The notes: a model not told the origin generated them from the letters alone. Shown: positions 43,005 through 54,294, counted from the first letter of the stretch. The stretch: DNA of 64,000 nucleotides from Limnephilus marmoratus (GCA_917880885.1 OU862922.1:27218627-27282626), one strand, 5' to 3'. Numbers and translations: made by a program.

Positions 43005-43210
43005 GGCTATGGGTACAGCCGCCCCGGGAACCATTTATTGGATAACCAACTGTGGTGACTTAAGAGGGATTCCCGGTGTCATGGGCAGGATCGGGAAAAG
43101 ACTAGCTGAGGCAGACCTTTTGGTCTCTCCAGCCGGACTCTTGACCCGTCGCCTTGCACTGCAGTACGAGGTGTGAATTCATACATTCTACGCTCCTGGA
43201 AACATTGATT
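43005..43210 (+). repeat. Family A SINE-like repeat, 5' half
   Basis: TTGGGAGGCGGCTATGGGTA, GGAACCATTTATTGGATAAC and CTCTCCAGCCGGACTCTTGA, with an internal deletion around the GGTTCATGGGG core. The LINE-like end is missing. Confidence 0.75.
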
Positions 43211-44786
43211 TCTTGAAATGTGTGGAGACAACTTAAAAAAACAGTCGCATATTGTAATAGACTTACCTCAATTAATAAAGAAATCACAAAAGCGATGCAA
43301 AATCACCTCCATAATAAAAGTTGACATGTTTTGTGCTAGTGGATAAGTTGTGAAAATATACAGACATGGTGGAGAACCAATTAATTCTGTTTTACATTTT
43401 CGTTAATTTGTTAATAAAAATTTATCTGATGTATGACACATTATATAATACGAGATTAGCGTGACCGTCATATATTTATTATTTCAATTATTTCCAATGT
43501 AGATAATCTTTTTTTGATGAAATGCAGTATTTATTTATTTCCTTATCATTATTATTTCTTTAAGTATATTTACATTAATAACTATTAAAAATATTTATTT
43601 ATAATAAATGTATTATTATGTATTTATATCTTATTACATCTTTATAATATTATCATATGTTCTCACGTAATTTATAAAATAACTTTGTTTATAGAAATGT
43701 ATCTACTTATTTATAAAAAAATGTATTATTATGTATTTATAAGAATCTTATTATATCTTTATAATATTATTATATATTCTCACGTAATTTATGAAATAAC
43801 TTTTATTTGCTTATTTTTAATTTTATTTATTTATATTATATCCAACAATTTTTATTTATTTATCTTATTATATGTAAGTGTACATAATTAATTTCTATGA
43901 TCGTATTTGCCACCGCAAAATAAAGAAAATGTATAAATCAGAACACTGTGTGATATGAATTAGTATACAACTAAATGCTTCTGCTTCTTCCTAGTTTAAG
44001 AATAATTGAAAAAGATATAGGTTATAAAAGAAATATTTTTATCTTAACAACTATGTATATTATTAATTTATTTTTAATATATACCTAGGTTGAAAAAATA
44101 TTTACAGAACAAGAAAAATAATATTTAAAATAAAATAGATTATTACGTGTTTTATTTGTCGTCAATGTTTCAAGATTTTGGAGTTGTAAAAAATAAAAAA
44201 TAAACCGAAAGTCTAAAAATGAAATACCTGTTTTTATTTTAGCTGTTATCAATCTACAATCAACAATACTTATCAGCGGCTTTTAAACGCTTTCGGGAGA
44301 ATTTCTGACAGAAATGGATTTTCATCTGTTATAACGAACAAACAGAGTTAATAGCCATAAAAATACATCGTGTCTGGAAAACAATCAGTGTCCCACTGGT
44401 GTAAGACCACGATTCAGAATTGAAACGTAGCTTGAAATGTGGTCGGCCGTGTTTGCTGAACTAAGATCTTCACCAAAAAAGCTTACGAGTATATATCGAT
44501 CATGGAAATTTGAAATACAAAATGTTATTTCTTCAGGAGAGTGAAAAGAAAGATTTCTGTTTTATCAAAAAATCATATCTTCTGTTTTTGTAGAAGTAAA
44601 ATTATATATGAGTGTATATATATATGAATAAACATGTATGTGTGGGTATGCATAAATACATTTTTATGTAAGTATATATATATGTATGTATGTGTGCATG
44701 CATGTATGTATGTGTATTTATGTACATTGTACATGCAAACAGATAACCTACTTATTTGTGTTTATTTTCAAGGCAATTTTGGCAAT
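43211..44786. other. Very AT-rich spacer with a SINE-B scrap and a microsatellite
   Basis: 44390-44480 is a family B body fragment (GGTGTAAGACCACGATTCAG). 44590-44720 is a (TATG/TGCA)n microsatellite. The + strand ORF at 43685-43891 is AT-driven. Confidence 0.5.
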
Positions 44787-44862
44787 TTATTTATTTATTT
44801 ATTTATTTATTAACGCCCTTTTTCGGGGCTTTTACATATGAATAGTAAGAAATACAAAGTAT

Positions 44863-47120
44863 TTATTGTACATAACTGAACTGCCTTCGTAACAATATTT
44901 TATATTTGTTTAAAGATAAATTGAAGATGTCCACTGACTTGGTATAATTGTTTCCCTCCATTAGTATTCTGGGCAAAGAGGAATACATATGATAGTTAGT
45001 TCCAGAATTACTGCACTGAAATAAATCCTGACTTCTAGTATTACGTATTGGAATCCGGAAGCTTATCAATTCGAGCAATATCGGACTGTCAACTAAATCA
45101 TTTAGAATTTTATACAGAAATACCAAGTCAGTGAAAGTTCTTCTGTCTGACAATTTCAACATATTCATATCATTCAAAATAGTATTGTAGTTCAACATAA
45201 CTGCTGGAATACCCATTTTAAAATTAAGAAAACGTAAGAATTTGTTTTGTATTCTTTCAACAGTTTGTACATGTATATTGTAATATGGGTTCCAGACGGG
45301 AGAATTGTATTCAAGTTGACTTCTAACATATGCAAAATATAACAGTTTTATACACTTAATATTGTTAAAATTTCTAGTTAGCCTAGTTATAAATCCCAAC
45401 ATTTTTAAGGCCTTATTAGAGATTTCTGTTATGTGGTTAACAAATGAAAGATTAGATTGAAAAGTGATGCCCAAGTCTTTAATTTGTGTTAATGTCTCCA
45501 GAGTATTGTTATCAATGTTGTAATTGAAGATCACTGGATTTTTTATTCGAGAAAATCTAACTATATGACATTTTGAGATATTTAAGTAAAGTCTATTTTC
45601 ATTACACCAAATTAACAATTTGTTGATATTATCTTGAAGAATGTTGCAATGATAAATATTTTGAATTATTCTAAAAATTTTGAGGTCATCAGCAAAAAGT
45701 AAGATAAATACATCATGAAATATTTTTGTAAGATCATTTATAAACAAGATAAATAATATTGGGCCAAGGTGTGAACCCTGTGGAACTCCACTTGTTGCAT
45801 AAATTTTTTCCGACAATGAGGATTTTATTCTAACAATTTGTTGTCTTCCAGTAAGATAGCTTTCAAACCAGGCTAATATACTGCCACGTATACCAAGCTT
45901 TTCTAATTTCCAAATGAGAATTTTATGGGAAACTGAATCAAAGGCTTTACTAAAATCAGTATAGACAGAGTCTACTTGTTTTTTTTCTTTAAAAGCATTG
46001 GTTATAAAATTTTCATAAATAATCAAGTTAGAAAGTGTACTTCTACCTGGCATAAATCCAAACTGGTAAGGTGATATTACAGGTTTTATTTGGGCAAAAA
46101 GTTTGTCAAGCATTAGGCTTTCAAATAGTTTCGGTATGGTGGATTGAATGCATATTGGTCTATAATTACAAACATCACTTTTATCGCCCTTTTTGAAAAT
46201 TGGAGTCAAATAACTATGTTTCCACATATCGGGAAAAATTCCACTGGATAAAGATAAATTAAAAAGTTTGGTTAATGGAAGAGCAATTACTTTGATACAT
46301 TCTTTGATAAATATTGTGGGGATATTATCCGGTCCTGCAGATTTGTTGATATCTAATGATTTAATTTTAGTAACTACATCAGAGAGACTTATGGTACACT
46401 GTGAAATATCAAGAGTTTCATCTAGAGTTGTTGATGGAAGAGGAGCATTATTTGCGTCTGTTGAATAAACACTTTTAAAAAATTTTGCAAACAAGTTAAC
46501 AATACCATCAGTATTATTGCTATGGCTGCCATTTAGGTGCATAATGCTGGGGAATTCAGAATCATCTTCTTTAAGAGATTTCGAATATTTCCAAAAATAA
46601 TTAACATTGTTTATTATGGAATTTTGAATATCATTTATATGGTTACGGTAGCAAGTCATAGACATTTTTTTACACAAAGTTCTTAAATATTTAAATTCAC
46701 TGTAATCAGAATTTTTTTTATATAATTTATATTCTTTATGTTTAAGTTTTTTGGTGATAAGTAGATTTACAAGTTCTTTGGTGTACCATTTTGGATAGGT
46801 GTTTGGCTTACATATTACGGTTGGATCATAGATGCTAATAGCCTTTCCCAAAACAGAATAAAATTTATTTGTAGCTGTGTTAATATCATCATATTGCACA
46901 GATGACCAATCAAAAGAGAGGAGATAATTACATATTTTCTCGTAATCAGTTTTGAAAAAATTTTGGTAACTGAAAGACAGTTTACAGGTATTATCATGTA
47001 CATTAGAAATAATAACTTCCAGTGGAGGATGATAACCATCAATGGGCACCAACGGCTCACTACATTCTTCAATTACTAGTGACTCTAAGTTAGAAAAACA
47101 TAAGTCTAGAGTACGATTAT
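44863..47120 (-). pseudogene. LINE ORF2, reverse transcriptase part (after the frameshift)
   Basis: Counted from the GTG at 47052 (729 codons), though the frame is open back to about 47120. It reads NKSAGPDNIP, HSYLTPIFKKGDKSDVCNYR, YQFGFMPGRS, VYTDFSKAFDSVSH (catalytic D near 366), SGVPQGSHLGP, LLFADDLK (FADD 453-456), then a C-terminal domain (YNSPVWNPY, QNKFLRF) ending FSYVQ-stop. All reverse transcriptase blocks are present and unbroken. The preceding codons (TLDLCFSNLESLVIEE) continue the endonuclease in a different frame from 47117-47728, so ORF2 was one protein until a 1-base indel. It would prime on cut target DNA in the nucleus. Confidence 0.92.
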
Positions 47121-47728
47121 TTACATTTTGATAAAGTATTTGCCTGATTCAGGCCTAGAAATAACGCCATGTCTAGAATAATGCGTTCAGACTCACTCAC
47201 ACTGATATTATTGTCCCTGTTCACCCAATTCACATTTGGAAGATTATAATCACCAGCAAGCAAAAATGTTGCATTAGCATGCTTTTTTAATATAACTTCC
47301 ACTTCCTCACTATGGCACCTGTATACTTCATTGCTTGAATTTGGTGGGATATAAATACAACCAACAATAATCTTTTTATTCCTGGCAACATTCACTTGCA
47401 CGAAGATTTGTTCAAGAAGTTTGTGTTTAGTTTTAATTAAGTTTGATTTGTATTTCTTGCTGATAGCGATTAAAACCCCGCCACCTCTGCTTTTAGCACT
47501 TGTCAATGTATTTCTGTCTAATCTATACACATTATGATTTATAAAACCTAATTCACTAGAATGAATATTAGGTTCTAACCATGTTTCAGAAAGTAGAATA
47601 AACTCGTGCCCAAACATTGGTAGTGTAGATTGAAGTAGACTTAATTTTGTTTTAAGGCCTCTGACATTTTGGTAGTACAGCTGGCAATTTTTTGTTTGGT
47701 GTTTTTTAGAGGAGTTTTTTAATGGCAT
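47117..47728 (-). pseudogene. LINE ORF2, AP-endonuclease part (before the frameshift)
   Basis: Starts ATG at 47728 (MPLKNSSKKH) and reads YYQNVRGLKTK, LLSETWL (catalytic Glu), GGGVLIAI, GCIYIPPNSS and LLAGDYNLPNVNW, the standard motifs of LINE AP endonucleases. The ATG overlaps the ORF1 stop (ATGCCATTAA), which suggests termination-reinitiation between ORF1 and ORF2. The frame ends at 47117 by frameshift; the histidine end of the domain lies past it. Confidence 0.92.
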
Positions 47729-48228
47729 AAAAAATCAATTTTCTTCTTTTCAGCTTCAATTTTCCTCAAATGTACCGAGCATTCATTACTCCAAGCATAA
47801 TGGTCAGTTGGCAATTGTAATTTTAATTTCTCATTCATTTTTTTGCAGTTAATGCACTGAATGTCGTTTTGACAGTTTACATTTTCATGTGCTTCGGAAC
47901 ATCGAGTGCAAGCTTTTTCACTTCTGCAGTCTTGTGCTTTGTGCATATAGCCATTGCACTTGTAACATTTTAGAAGTGAGATGTTGTCAAAAACCCGACA
48001 TCTATCCCATCCAATATTTACTTTACCTTCTTGTAACATTATGTCGTAAGTTTTTCCATCGACTTCAATGAAAATGGTGAAGTTGACGTCACCTCGTTTA
48101 GTTTTTATTTCTTTTATATATTTTATGTCAATTTTCGCTTCAACTGTTTGCAGGTAATCATTTTGCATCTTAATTTTTGAAATAATTTCTTCTGGAGTGA
48201 ATTTATCCGATAGACCAATAATTTTCAG
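47719..48228 (-). pseudogene. LINE ORF1, gag-like C-terminal part
   Basis: The open frame holds an RNA-binding-like segment and three Cys knuckles: CYKCNGYMHKAQDC, CTRCSEAHENVNC, then CINC...H...C, as in ORF1 of Jockey/I-type LINEs. It ends DFLCH-stop at 47719-47721, overlapping the ORF2 ATG. The upstream end at about 48228 is a stop, so the N-terminal half is missing. The protein would bind the LINE RNA. Confidence 0.85.
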
Positions 48229-48249
48229 TTATGAGTTATTGGAAACATT

Positions 48250-48445
48250 TCTACAAATTTTCTATTTTTTTTAAATAATTTTACTTAAATATGTTTACAC
48301 TTACTAGACTTCATTTCAAAATAACTATCCTCCATTGGTCAACATAACACAGGCAGCTGCCTAGTATGGTGACCTAATGTACCTTTTCAAGTAAATGTAT
48401 TAATCATGTAACAAATACTTATAAATAAATAAATAAAAAAATATT
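48250..48445 (+). repeat. LINE-like 3' tail ending in (ATAA)n
   Basis: AGGCAGCTGCCTAGTATGG followed after about 70 bp by (ATAA)n at 48420-48440. The CCTAG word and simple-repeat tail resemble the LINE ends at 54173 and 57534. No coding part. Confidence 0.35.
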
Positions 48446-49366
48446 TTTGATTATAACATAACATCGAAAAGATCTTTCAGAACACATCTTTTAAATTTTC
48501 TTTAATAACAGTATTTAAATTATTTTTAATATTCAAGAAAAAAAATCTTCTTAAAGTGCACGTCTCAGCATTTCAAATTTCCGCTTGCGATACGCACTAT
48601 TGACTTCGGGAAGAGGTTAAAAATGCAAATGCATAAAAACTGAGGTGCAATCATTTCAAATATTTATATACCTACAATAATTCATATTGCATCATTAACA
48701 GGATTCATTTGTTAAAATCTTTCTTATGTTTAGATATAAATCCATAATGCTTATTTATTATTTTAAAATGTCTCTACGATACAAGTGTTTTTGATAGTAT
48801 AATACCTAACATTAATCGTTAAAAAATATAGAAGGGATGTATAGATATAATTTAGTTTCAGTAAAATTGCTTTTATAGCAGCGGCGAGGGCTTTAACTCA
48901 GGAAGTAGGGGTAATTAGCAGAAATGGTTATTAAAGCTAGTGCTTACTTTTACAGCCACTATCGGTACTTGTAAAGGGTCAGCATATTTTCTTCAAGGGG
49001 AACCAAGAGAGCTTCATTAATTAAAACATAATTAAAACATTATGCAGATTACAGGGTTGATACGATTTCACAGGTATGTCCCATTCAAACATTTATAGAT
49101 ACCGTTTTTGGAGGGCAAGATTCTGCTAGTATCGCCATGTTACAATGGCATAAAAGTTTGGAAGAAAAAAACCCTTTCCAAGCTTTTTCTTAATTTTTAT
49201 TTTTAATATTATTTTTTATTGTTCTTCAAAGTACAACCGTTCAGCCGCAATTAAGCAATTTGTCAACAGTCATTATTCAATTAGAGTGCTAAGAATCACA
49301 ATGATTATTCAATTACAAACATAATATTATTATGTGTAAAACATACACACATAATATTATTATTAA
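48446..49366. other. AT-rich spacer, nothing recognised
   Basis: No supported feature. Confidence 0.5.
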
Positions 49367-50074
49367 TCTTATATATAAATATCTCGTGTCACGGTGTTTG
49401 TGGTAGCACTCCTCCGAAACGGCTTGACCGATTTTTATGTTTTTTTTAATGTATATTTGGTAGGTATGAGAATAGGTTTTAAATTATATTTCATACCGCT
49501 AAGTGATTAGGATGTCCCTGTCCAAAAAAAATGTCTAGTTTTTTGACATTTTTTTTTTTGTTTTTTTTTTTTATTTGGCATCAAAAAATACCCTCCTAAT
49601 CCCACCAAAATTTTAACCCTCCTAATCCCACCCTTCCATTTTTTTATCGCGATTTTCGTATTTTTGTATGAAATTTGTATGAAAATTATTTATGTTGTTG
49701 AATGACAGATGGCGCTACGCCCGCCTCATCGAACTTTCATCCACACATGCGCAAGACATTCACGAGAAGCGTCACTTCATTTTGATATTTCGAACCATTG
49801 AGCTTATTTGTGTTGGCTAAAGAAGGACTGACAAAAATATCGTACATTCAATTGCTCTTCGAAATTCATATTGATATTCTTTATTTCATTTTCCTACTTT
49901 AGTTGGTGTTTTATTGTTTTTATCGGCGGTCATCGTCTACAGCGCTCCATTCCTCTTTCTGTCATAGATCGCATCCCTACACACCTATAATACATTCGTT
50001 ATTTTTTATTTAACAATCAAAATATTTACTAAAAATTATTTATATGACAGAACAACGTTTGTCTGGTCAGCTAG
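49367..50074 (+). mobile_element. Non-autonomous Helitron (708 bp)
   Basis: Starts TCTTATATATAAATATCTCG after an A, contains CCTCCGAAACGGCTTGACCG, and ends ACGTTTGTCTGGTCAGCTAG before a T. TC...CTAG ends, A/T target and no terminal inverted repeats or duplication fit Helitrons. The terminal phrases are typical of the short Helitrons widespread in Lepidoptera. No Rep/helicase coding. Confidence 0.8.
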
Positions 50075-50406
50075 TTATACTATAAATATCAGATTACCAC
50101 AATTAAAACAGATGATTCAGTTCAAAGCATCTCTATTTAATCATTTTTTAAGTTATATATGAGTTCATAGACTTGAATGACTTCAATATTTGATTTGTCC
50201 TGTTCCCTGACTTGACTTGTCAAAATTATAACTACGAGTGTCTTTCTTAAATCTATCGGCACAAATCACTCTTTTTAGAGTGAATTGCCTATTTAAAAAA
50301 AAAAAAAAACATTTATTTATTTTCAGCACATACATATCTAAATCTATTTGGTGAACGGCATTAATATCTCCGAACTATCTCCAAAAGGATATCCGAACAT
50401 TTTCGA
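50075..50406. other. Spacer, nothing recognised
   Basis: AT-rich with a poly-A run. Confidence 0.4.
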
Positions 50407-50762
50407 GCGTGTAAACTTGACCACCCTGACAAATCGGCAATCGCCGAGCATTTAATTGAAACCGGCCATTACTTTGGATTTGTTCCTGAAGTCCTGGGAA
50501 GATCCAAAACTCATAGAGCACGCCTGATTACGGAGGCAATTGAAATTCACAAAAATCCTAAAAATATTAATAGAGACGACGGATCTAAACTCAATAGTTC
50601 TTGGTATCCGGTAATTAACGGTTACATCAAGGCTAACGCAAAAAATAACATATTGTAGCGCCAGCTCGTAGAGGAGTGGAGCTGGCGACACGGTATCGCT
50701 CCTAAGTAGATAAGTAAAAACATCACCCCTAACTATCACACGGCATAATACCCCAAAAACCA
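50407..50762 (+). pseudogene. Penelope-like element: GIY-YIG endonuclease C-terminus and 3' UTR
   Basis: 50407-50658 translates without interruption (83 codons plus stop): ACKLDHPDKSAIAEHLIETG, HYFGFVPEVLGRSK, ITEAIEIHKNP, INRDDGSKLNSSWYPVI. The D-K-S-A-x-A-E-H and N-R-D-D-G blocks are the C-terminal signature of the GIY-YIG endonuclease fused to Penelope reverse transcriptases. The GIY and YIG strands and the reverse transcriptase are missing. The 3' UTR ends CACACGGCATAATACCCC as at 10903 and 55425, and the hammerhead region is deleted. The - strand ORF of 103 codons here is a shadow. Confidence 0.88.
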
Positions 50763-50802
50763 ATAACTAAAACGCATTAATATTAATTATAAGCGCATTA
50801 AT

Positions 50803-51216
50803 TGGAAAGGCGGGTATGGGTACCGCCGCCCCATTTATTGAAAAACCAACACCTCTATCGTAGGTCACCCCAAGTGATTCGCTACGTTTGGTGACTTAGC
50901 AGGGGTGCCCGGGTTCATGGAGTGAGGTTTGTCCAGGTATTGTCGGCGTATGCATCTGCCCACCTGCTGCGTGGCGGGCCGGATTGAAAGAGGCCTTTGA
51001 CCTTTCCAGCCGGACTCCCTCGACCCATCGCTTTGCAGTCACTCCTGGATACGCTGACCCCTCGATTCCCACCCACCCTTCATATCTTTTTCCTTCCCAG
51101 AATTCCTATCCTTCCCTTCCTTTAAAAGATCCTTCACACATCATCCCCTAAGATGACATAGGCCCTGAGGGAAATTATTTTCCTCAGGGCCTCTTGTGTG
51201 GAGCTAATGCAAAAAA
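50803..51216 (+). repeat. Family A SINE-like repeat, nearly full
   Basis: GGCGGGTATGGGTACCGCCG at the start, GGTGACTTAGCAGGGGTGCC in the core, and a tail with the perfect inner stem (GGCCCTGAGG/CCTCAGGGCC) and outer stem, ending GAGCTAATGCAAAAAAGG. Confidence 0.9.
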
Positions 51217-51309
51217 GGGTAATGCTTACACAATTACGATAAGTAGTTTTGTGTATCGGTTCATAAATGATAAAATCAAATAGAGCCTTAGCAATCATAA
51301 TCAATTGTA

Positions 51310-51392
51310 CAGCGCCATTGAAGTGATTTTTCAGAAAAAAACAGTGCTCTACAAATTTTACACTATAATAATAATTATTATTTATTAATAAG
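51310..51392 (+). repeat. Family F tail
   Basis: ACAGCGCCATTGAAGTGATT, then CAGTGCTCTACAAATTTTAC and (ATA/ATT)n. Confidence 0.8.
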
Positions 51393-51409
51393 TTGTAGAT
51401 ACCCACAGC

Positions 51410-51684
51410 ACCGCCCAGGTAGAAGACCAAATGTTTAACACTTTTGAAATGGCTTTAGCTGTGTTTATTAACCAGAAACGAATAACTGGGGTTTTCATCC
51501 ATTTTTTTCAGCCTCACAACATACCCCGAAGTGGGAAATTCGTGGTTTCAGTGACTCTTGTGTGCTTTTCAAATTAAATTTCGAATTAATATTTTTTTAT
51601 TGTTAAGGTGAAGTTGTAAGTTAACCATTATTTAAGTTGTAAGTTAACCATTATTTTATTTATTTATTAAGTTGTAAGTTAATG
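51410..51684 (+). repeat. SINE-B fragment followed by a short tandem repeat
   Basis: To 51580: AGAAGACCAAATGTTTAACA, TGGCTTTAGCTGTGTTTAT and CAGCCTCACAACATACCCC follow family B order, diverged. 51609-51680: the phrase AAGTTGTAAGTTAACCATTA is repeated two and a half times. Confidence 0.6.
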
Positions 51685-52024
51685 CACGGTGTCCGGAAAT
51701 GCGTAGTATAAACGGGAAACTGGTTAATCTACATCATATTCGGAGTGGACTTTGCGGTACAACATTTTTTAAATTTGTGCTTTTTTTATCGAGTTAATCG
51801 AGTCAGAAGATGGATTATTTGGTCAAATTTGAAAAAAAAAATGTTGCTAGAGGGTTAAAATGAGCTGCGTCGAAGTAACACGACTCAAGAGTTTTAAAAT
51901 TGCCATAAAAAAATGAAGAAACAAAATCGAAATGCTCAGAGAGAAAAAAAAGCGTTTAATTTGGGTTTTCCGTGATGCAGGTCCACCAGTTTGTCGCTTA
52001 GAACACGAATTTCCGGACACTGTG
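51685..52024. mobile_element. Family I foldback element (340 bp)
   Basis: Left CACGGTGTCCGGAAATGCGT, right (reversed) CACAGTGTCCGGAAATTCGT, with the pairing going on over AAACTGGT. A left-end relative is at 24376. No ORF. Confidence 0.75.
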
Positions 52025-52310
52025 TGTGTAGATTTATTTCTATGTAACGTGATTCTTCCACAAGCATATATGTCACCACTGTAGAATTTTTTTATATGCC
52101 TCTATGCTCCGCATATAATAAATAATACAATGAGAAGGTTTTAAATGAGCCCATTGTATTAATAAAAAGATCGAAACAAATAAAATATCACAATAACAAA
52201 AGTGTATTTTCAGCTGAGCCCTGAGGTAGCGATCTACTTTATCTATAAACAAGGAAGATTAGAATCAAACCTTATAGCTAAGTTTTATACCATATATATT
52301 TTTTATCATA

Positions 52311-52712
52311 AAAGTAAAGCATTGGCTTGACACTAACCTCACACTTAACATCGACAAAACACAATATGTGACATTTTCAATACGCAAACCTAATATACCC
52401 AACAACTGCCATAAACCAATCATTCACTCATGTCCACTCAATTTAGATACTCCAGAAACCACACCTAATATTAATTGTACGTGTTCGACCCTCAAATCAT
52501 CGAAAGTAGTTAAATATTTGGAAATAATCATAGACAACCAACTACGCTTGGAAGCTCATATCAGTGACACAGTAAAAAACTCCGTAAACTCTGTCATATA
52601 TTCTGCTCCATTTGGCCCATCTTATATTTACGGACTCTAAGAAGCGTATACTTTGCCCTTTTCCAATCCATAGCAACCAACATACGGTATAGTGGGATGG
52701 GGTGGCTGTGCT
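52311..52712 (+). pseudogene. LINE (Jockey-like), part of the reverse transcriptase C-terminal region, broken
   Basis: Reads KHWLDTNLTLNIDKTQYVTF, then KSSKVVKYLEIIIDNQLR (the 'YLGI-D-LRW' block of LINE polymerases), stops at 52638-52640, and resumes in another frame as RSVYFALFQSIAT and YGIVGWGGCAE. The following part of the same LINE appears at 53443, after the inserted family F tail and satellite. Confidence 0.75.
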
Positions 52713-52798
52713 GAATAAACAATAATAATAATAAATTTGGACAACTTATATAGCGCTGTTTTTGCGAAAAATCGCCTCAAGAGCGCTGTACAAATTAG
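52713..52798 (-). repeat. Family F tail
   Basis: On the - strand: TACAGCGCTCTTGAGGCGAT, TTTTTCGCAAAAACAGCGCT, then (ATT)n. It lies inside the broken LINE. Confidence 0.8.
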
Positions 52799-52815
52799 CT
52801 TGGATTTTACATTAG

Positions 52816-53281
52816 AATTTACTTAACTTAGGAGGCTAGATAACAACTCGTCTTGCAGCTATCAAGCGCATGGATTGTTGGAATTCAAGCCCCCCAATAA
52901 ATTAAATAAAATAAAATATCTTTTTATATGTACATATTTTAATTTACTTAACCATGTAGGGGGCTAGATAACCACTCGTCTTGCAGCTATCAAGCGCATG
53001 GATTGTTGGAATTCTAGCCCCCCAATAAATTAAATAAAATAAAATATCTTTTTATTGTACGTATTTTAATTTACTTAACTATGTAGGGGGCTAGATAACC
53101 ACTCGTCTTGCAGCTATCAAGCGCATGGATTGTTGGAATTCTAGCCCCCCAATAAATCAAATAAAATAAAATATCTTTTTATATGTACGTATTTTAATTT
53201 ACTTAACTATGTAGGAGGCTAGATAACAACTCGTCTTGCAGCTATCAAGCGCATGGATTATTGGAATTCTTGCCCCCCAAT
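52816..53281. repeat. 127-bp tandem satellite, four units
   Basis: Units start at about 52816, 52941, 53068 and 53196. Each has GGGGGCTAGATAACCACTCG, GCAGCTATCAAGCGCATGG and CTAGCCCCCCAATAAAT. GGGGGCTAG and CTAGCCCCC in one unit can pair into a hairpin. Units differ at few positions. Confidence 0.95.
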
Positions 53282-53442
53282 AATACATTTACCTTATGTA
53301 TTTAGTAACCTACGTAACATCCTTAGTCTAAATTAATCTAACTTAATCTAACTTAATCTACTTAATCTAACTTAACCTAACTTTATCTTATTCACACATA
53401 CTCAAAACCTATATTTAATTGAATCCATTATTAGACCAATTA

Positions 53443-54245
53443 TTATAGTTCAAGAACTAATTCTGAGAATTATATTTAAATGTCAACCTACCCATCCTTA
53501 AAATTAACTCTTTGCCAAAATCAGAGTATTAGATATTCGACAGCTATTTACTAAATCAAGCATTTGTTATAAACGAAAAAATAACACGCCCGCTTTTCAT
53601 CAAACCTGGGTTGCGTGGTTCCAAAAACTAATACCTCATTCGCTCAACGACAATTCTGGTTACTCCTAAAATATATAATGCTCTGAGTACTGACATAAAG
53701 TCAAGTAATTCTAAATCACTTTATATAACACGTGTACAACATTGGATTTTCGAAAGGGGACGAGCGTACTTCAAAGAATACATGAGTTCTTAACACTACA
53801 TTTTAATTATTAATTTTTGTATTTCAAAATTTTTATTTCCATTTTTATTTCTATTTTTGCTTAAAATATTACTATGATTTTTTTCTCTTAGTTTTTCACT
53901 TAATGTTTTAATTTATGTACCTACATGTTTTAATTTTTAATATATTTGTTTTTAATATGTACATTAGTTCATAACACTTAATCTTTATTTTTAGTTATGT
54001 ATATCAAAATTTGAATTTGAATTTTTATTTCTATTTTTCTTCAAAATATGATATTTTTTCTTTGTTTTCCACTTACTTTAATGTATTTCTTAATTTTAAT
54101 TTAGTATGTTTAATTACGTGTTTTAATAAGACAGTATTTTTTAATTCATATTTAAAATATTAAATACATGACTACCACATCACGGGCATTTGCCTAGGTG
54201 GTGTGGTAAAAATCTGTAACCAATAAAATTTTAAATAATAAAAAA
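53443..54245 (+). pseudogene. LINE C-terminus and 3' UTR (continuation of 52311-52712)
   Basis: Broken frames read VQELILRIIF, IRVLDIRQLFTKSSICYKR and FHQTWVAWFQKLIPHSLND, the C-terminal tail common to this LINE group (compare MDIKQLYAKSILVYL at 56956). The 3' UTR has a 10-11 bp hairpin at 54173-54208 with CCTAG at the loop end, then an A/T-rich tail near 54215-54245. Confidence 0.65.
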
Positions 54246-54294
54246 ATAATAATAATAGAGGGCAGCTGAAGTTACAATATGCAAACAACAATAG

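Larger units (their letters stand above)
44787..48235 (-). mobile_element. Large LINE: ORF1 fragment, endonuclease, reverse transcriptase, (AATA)n tail
   Basis: On the - strand the order is ORF1 C-terminus, AP-endonuclease, reverse transcriptase, a short 3' UTR with a GCCCC/GGGC hairpin (about 44813-44832), then an (AATA)n tail at 44787-44811. Gag-like knuckles in ORF1 and an ORF2 starting with endonuclease are typical of the Jockey/I group. The 5' end is truncated near 48230, where the ORF1 frame meets a stop. One frameshift breaks ORF2 near 47120-47136. Confidence 0.9.

Noticed and set aside
53335..53390. Telomere-like repeat (TTAATCTAAC and CTTAACCTAAC words)
   Set aside because: The period is irregular and the insect telomere unit CCTAA appears only once; more likely degenerate AT-rich sequence.
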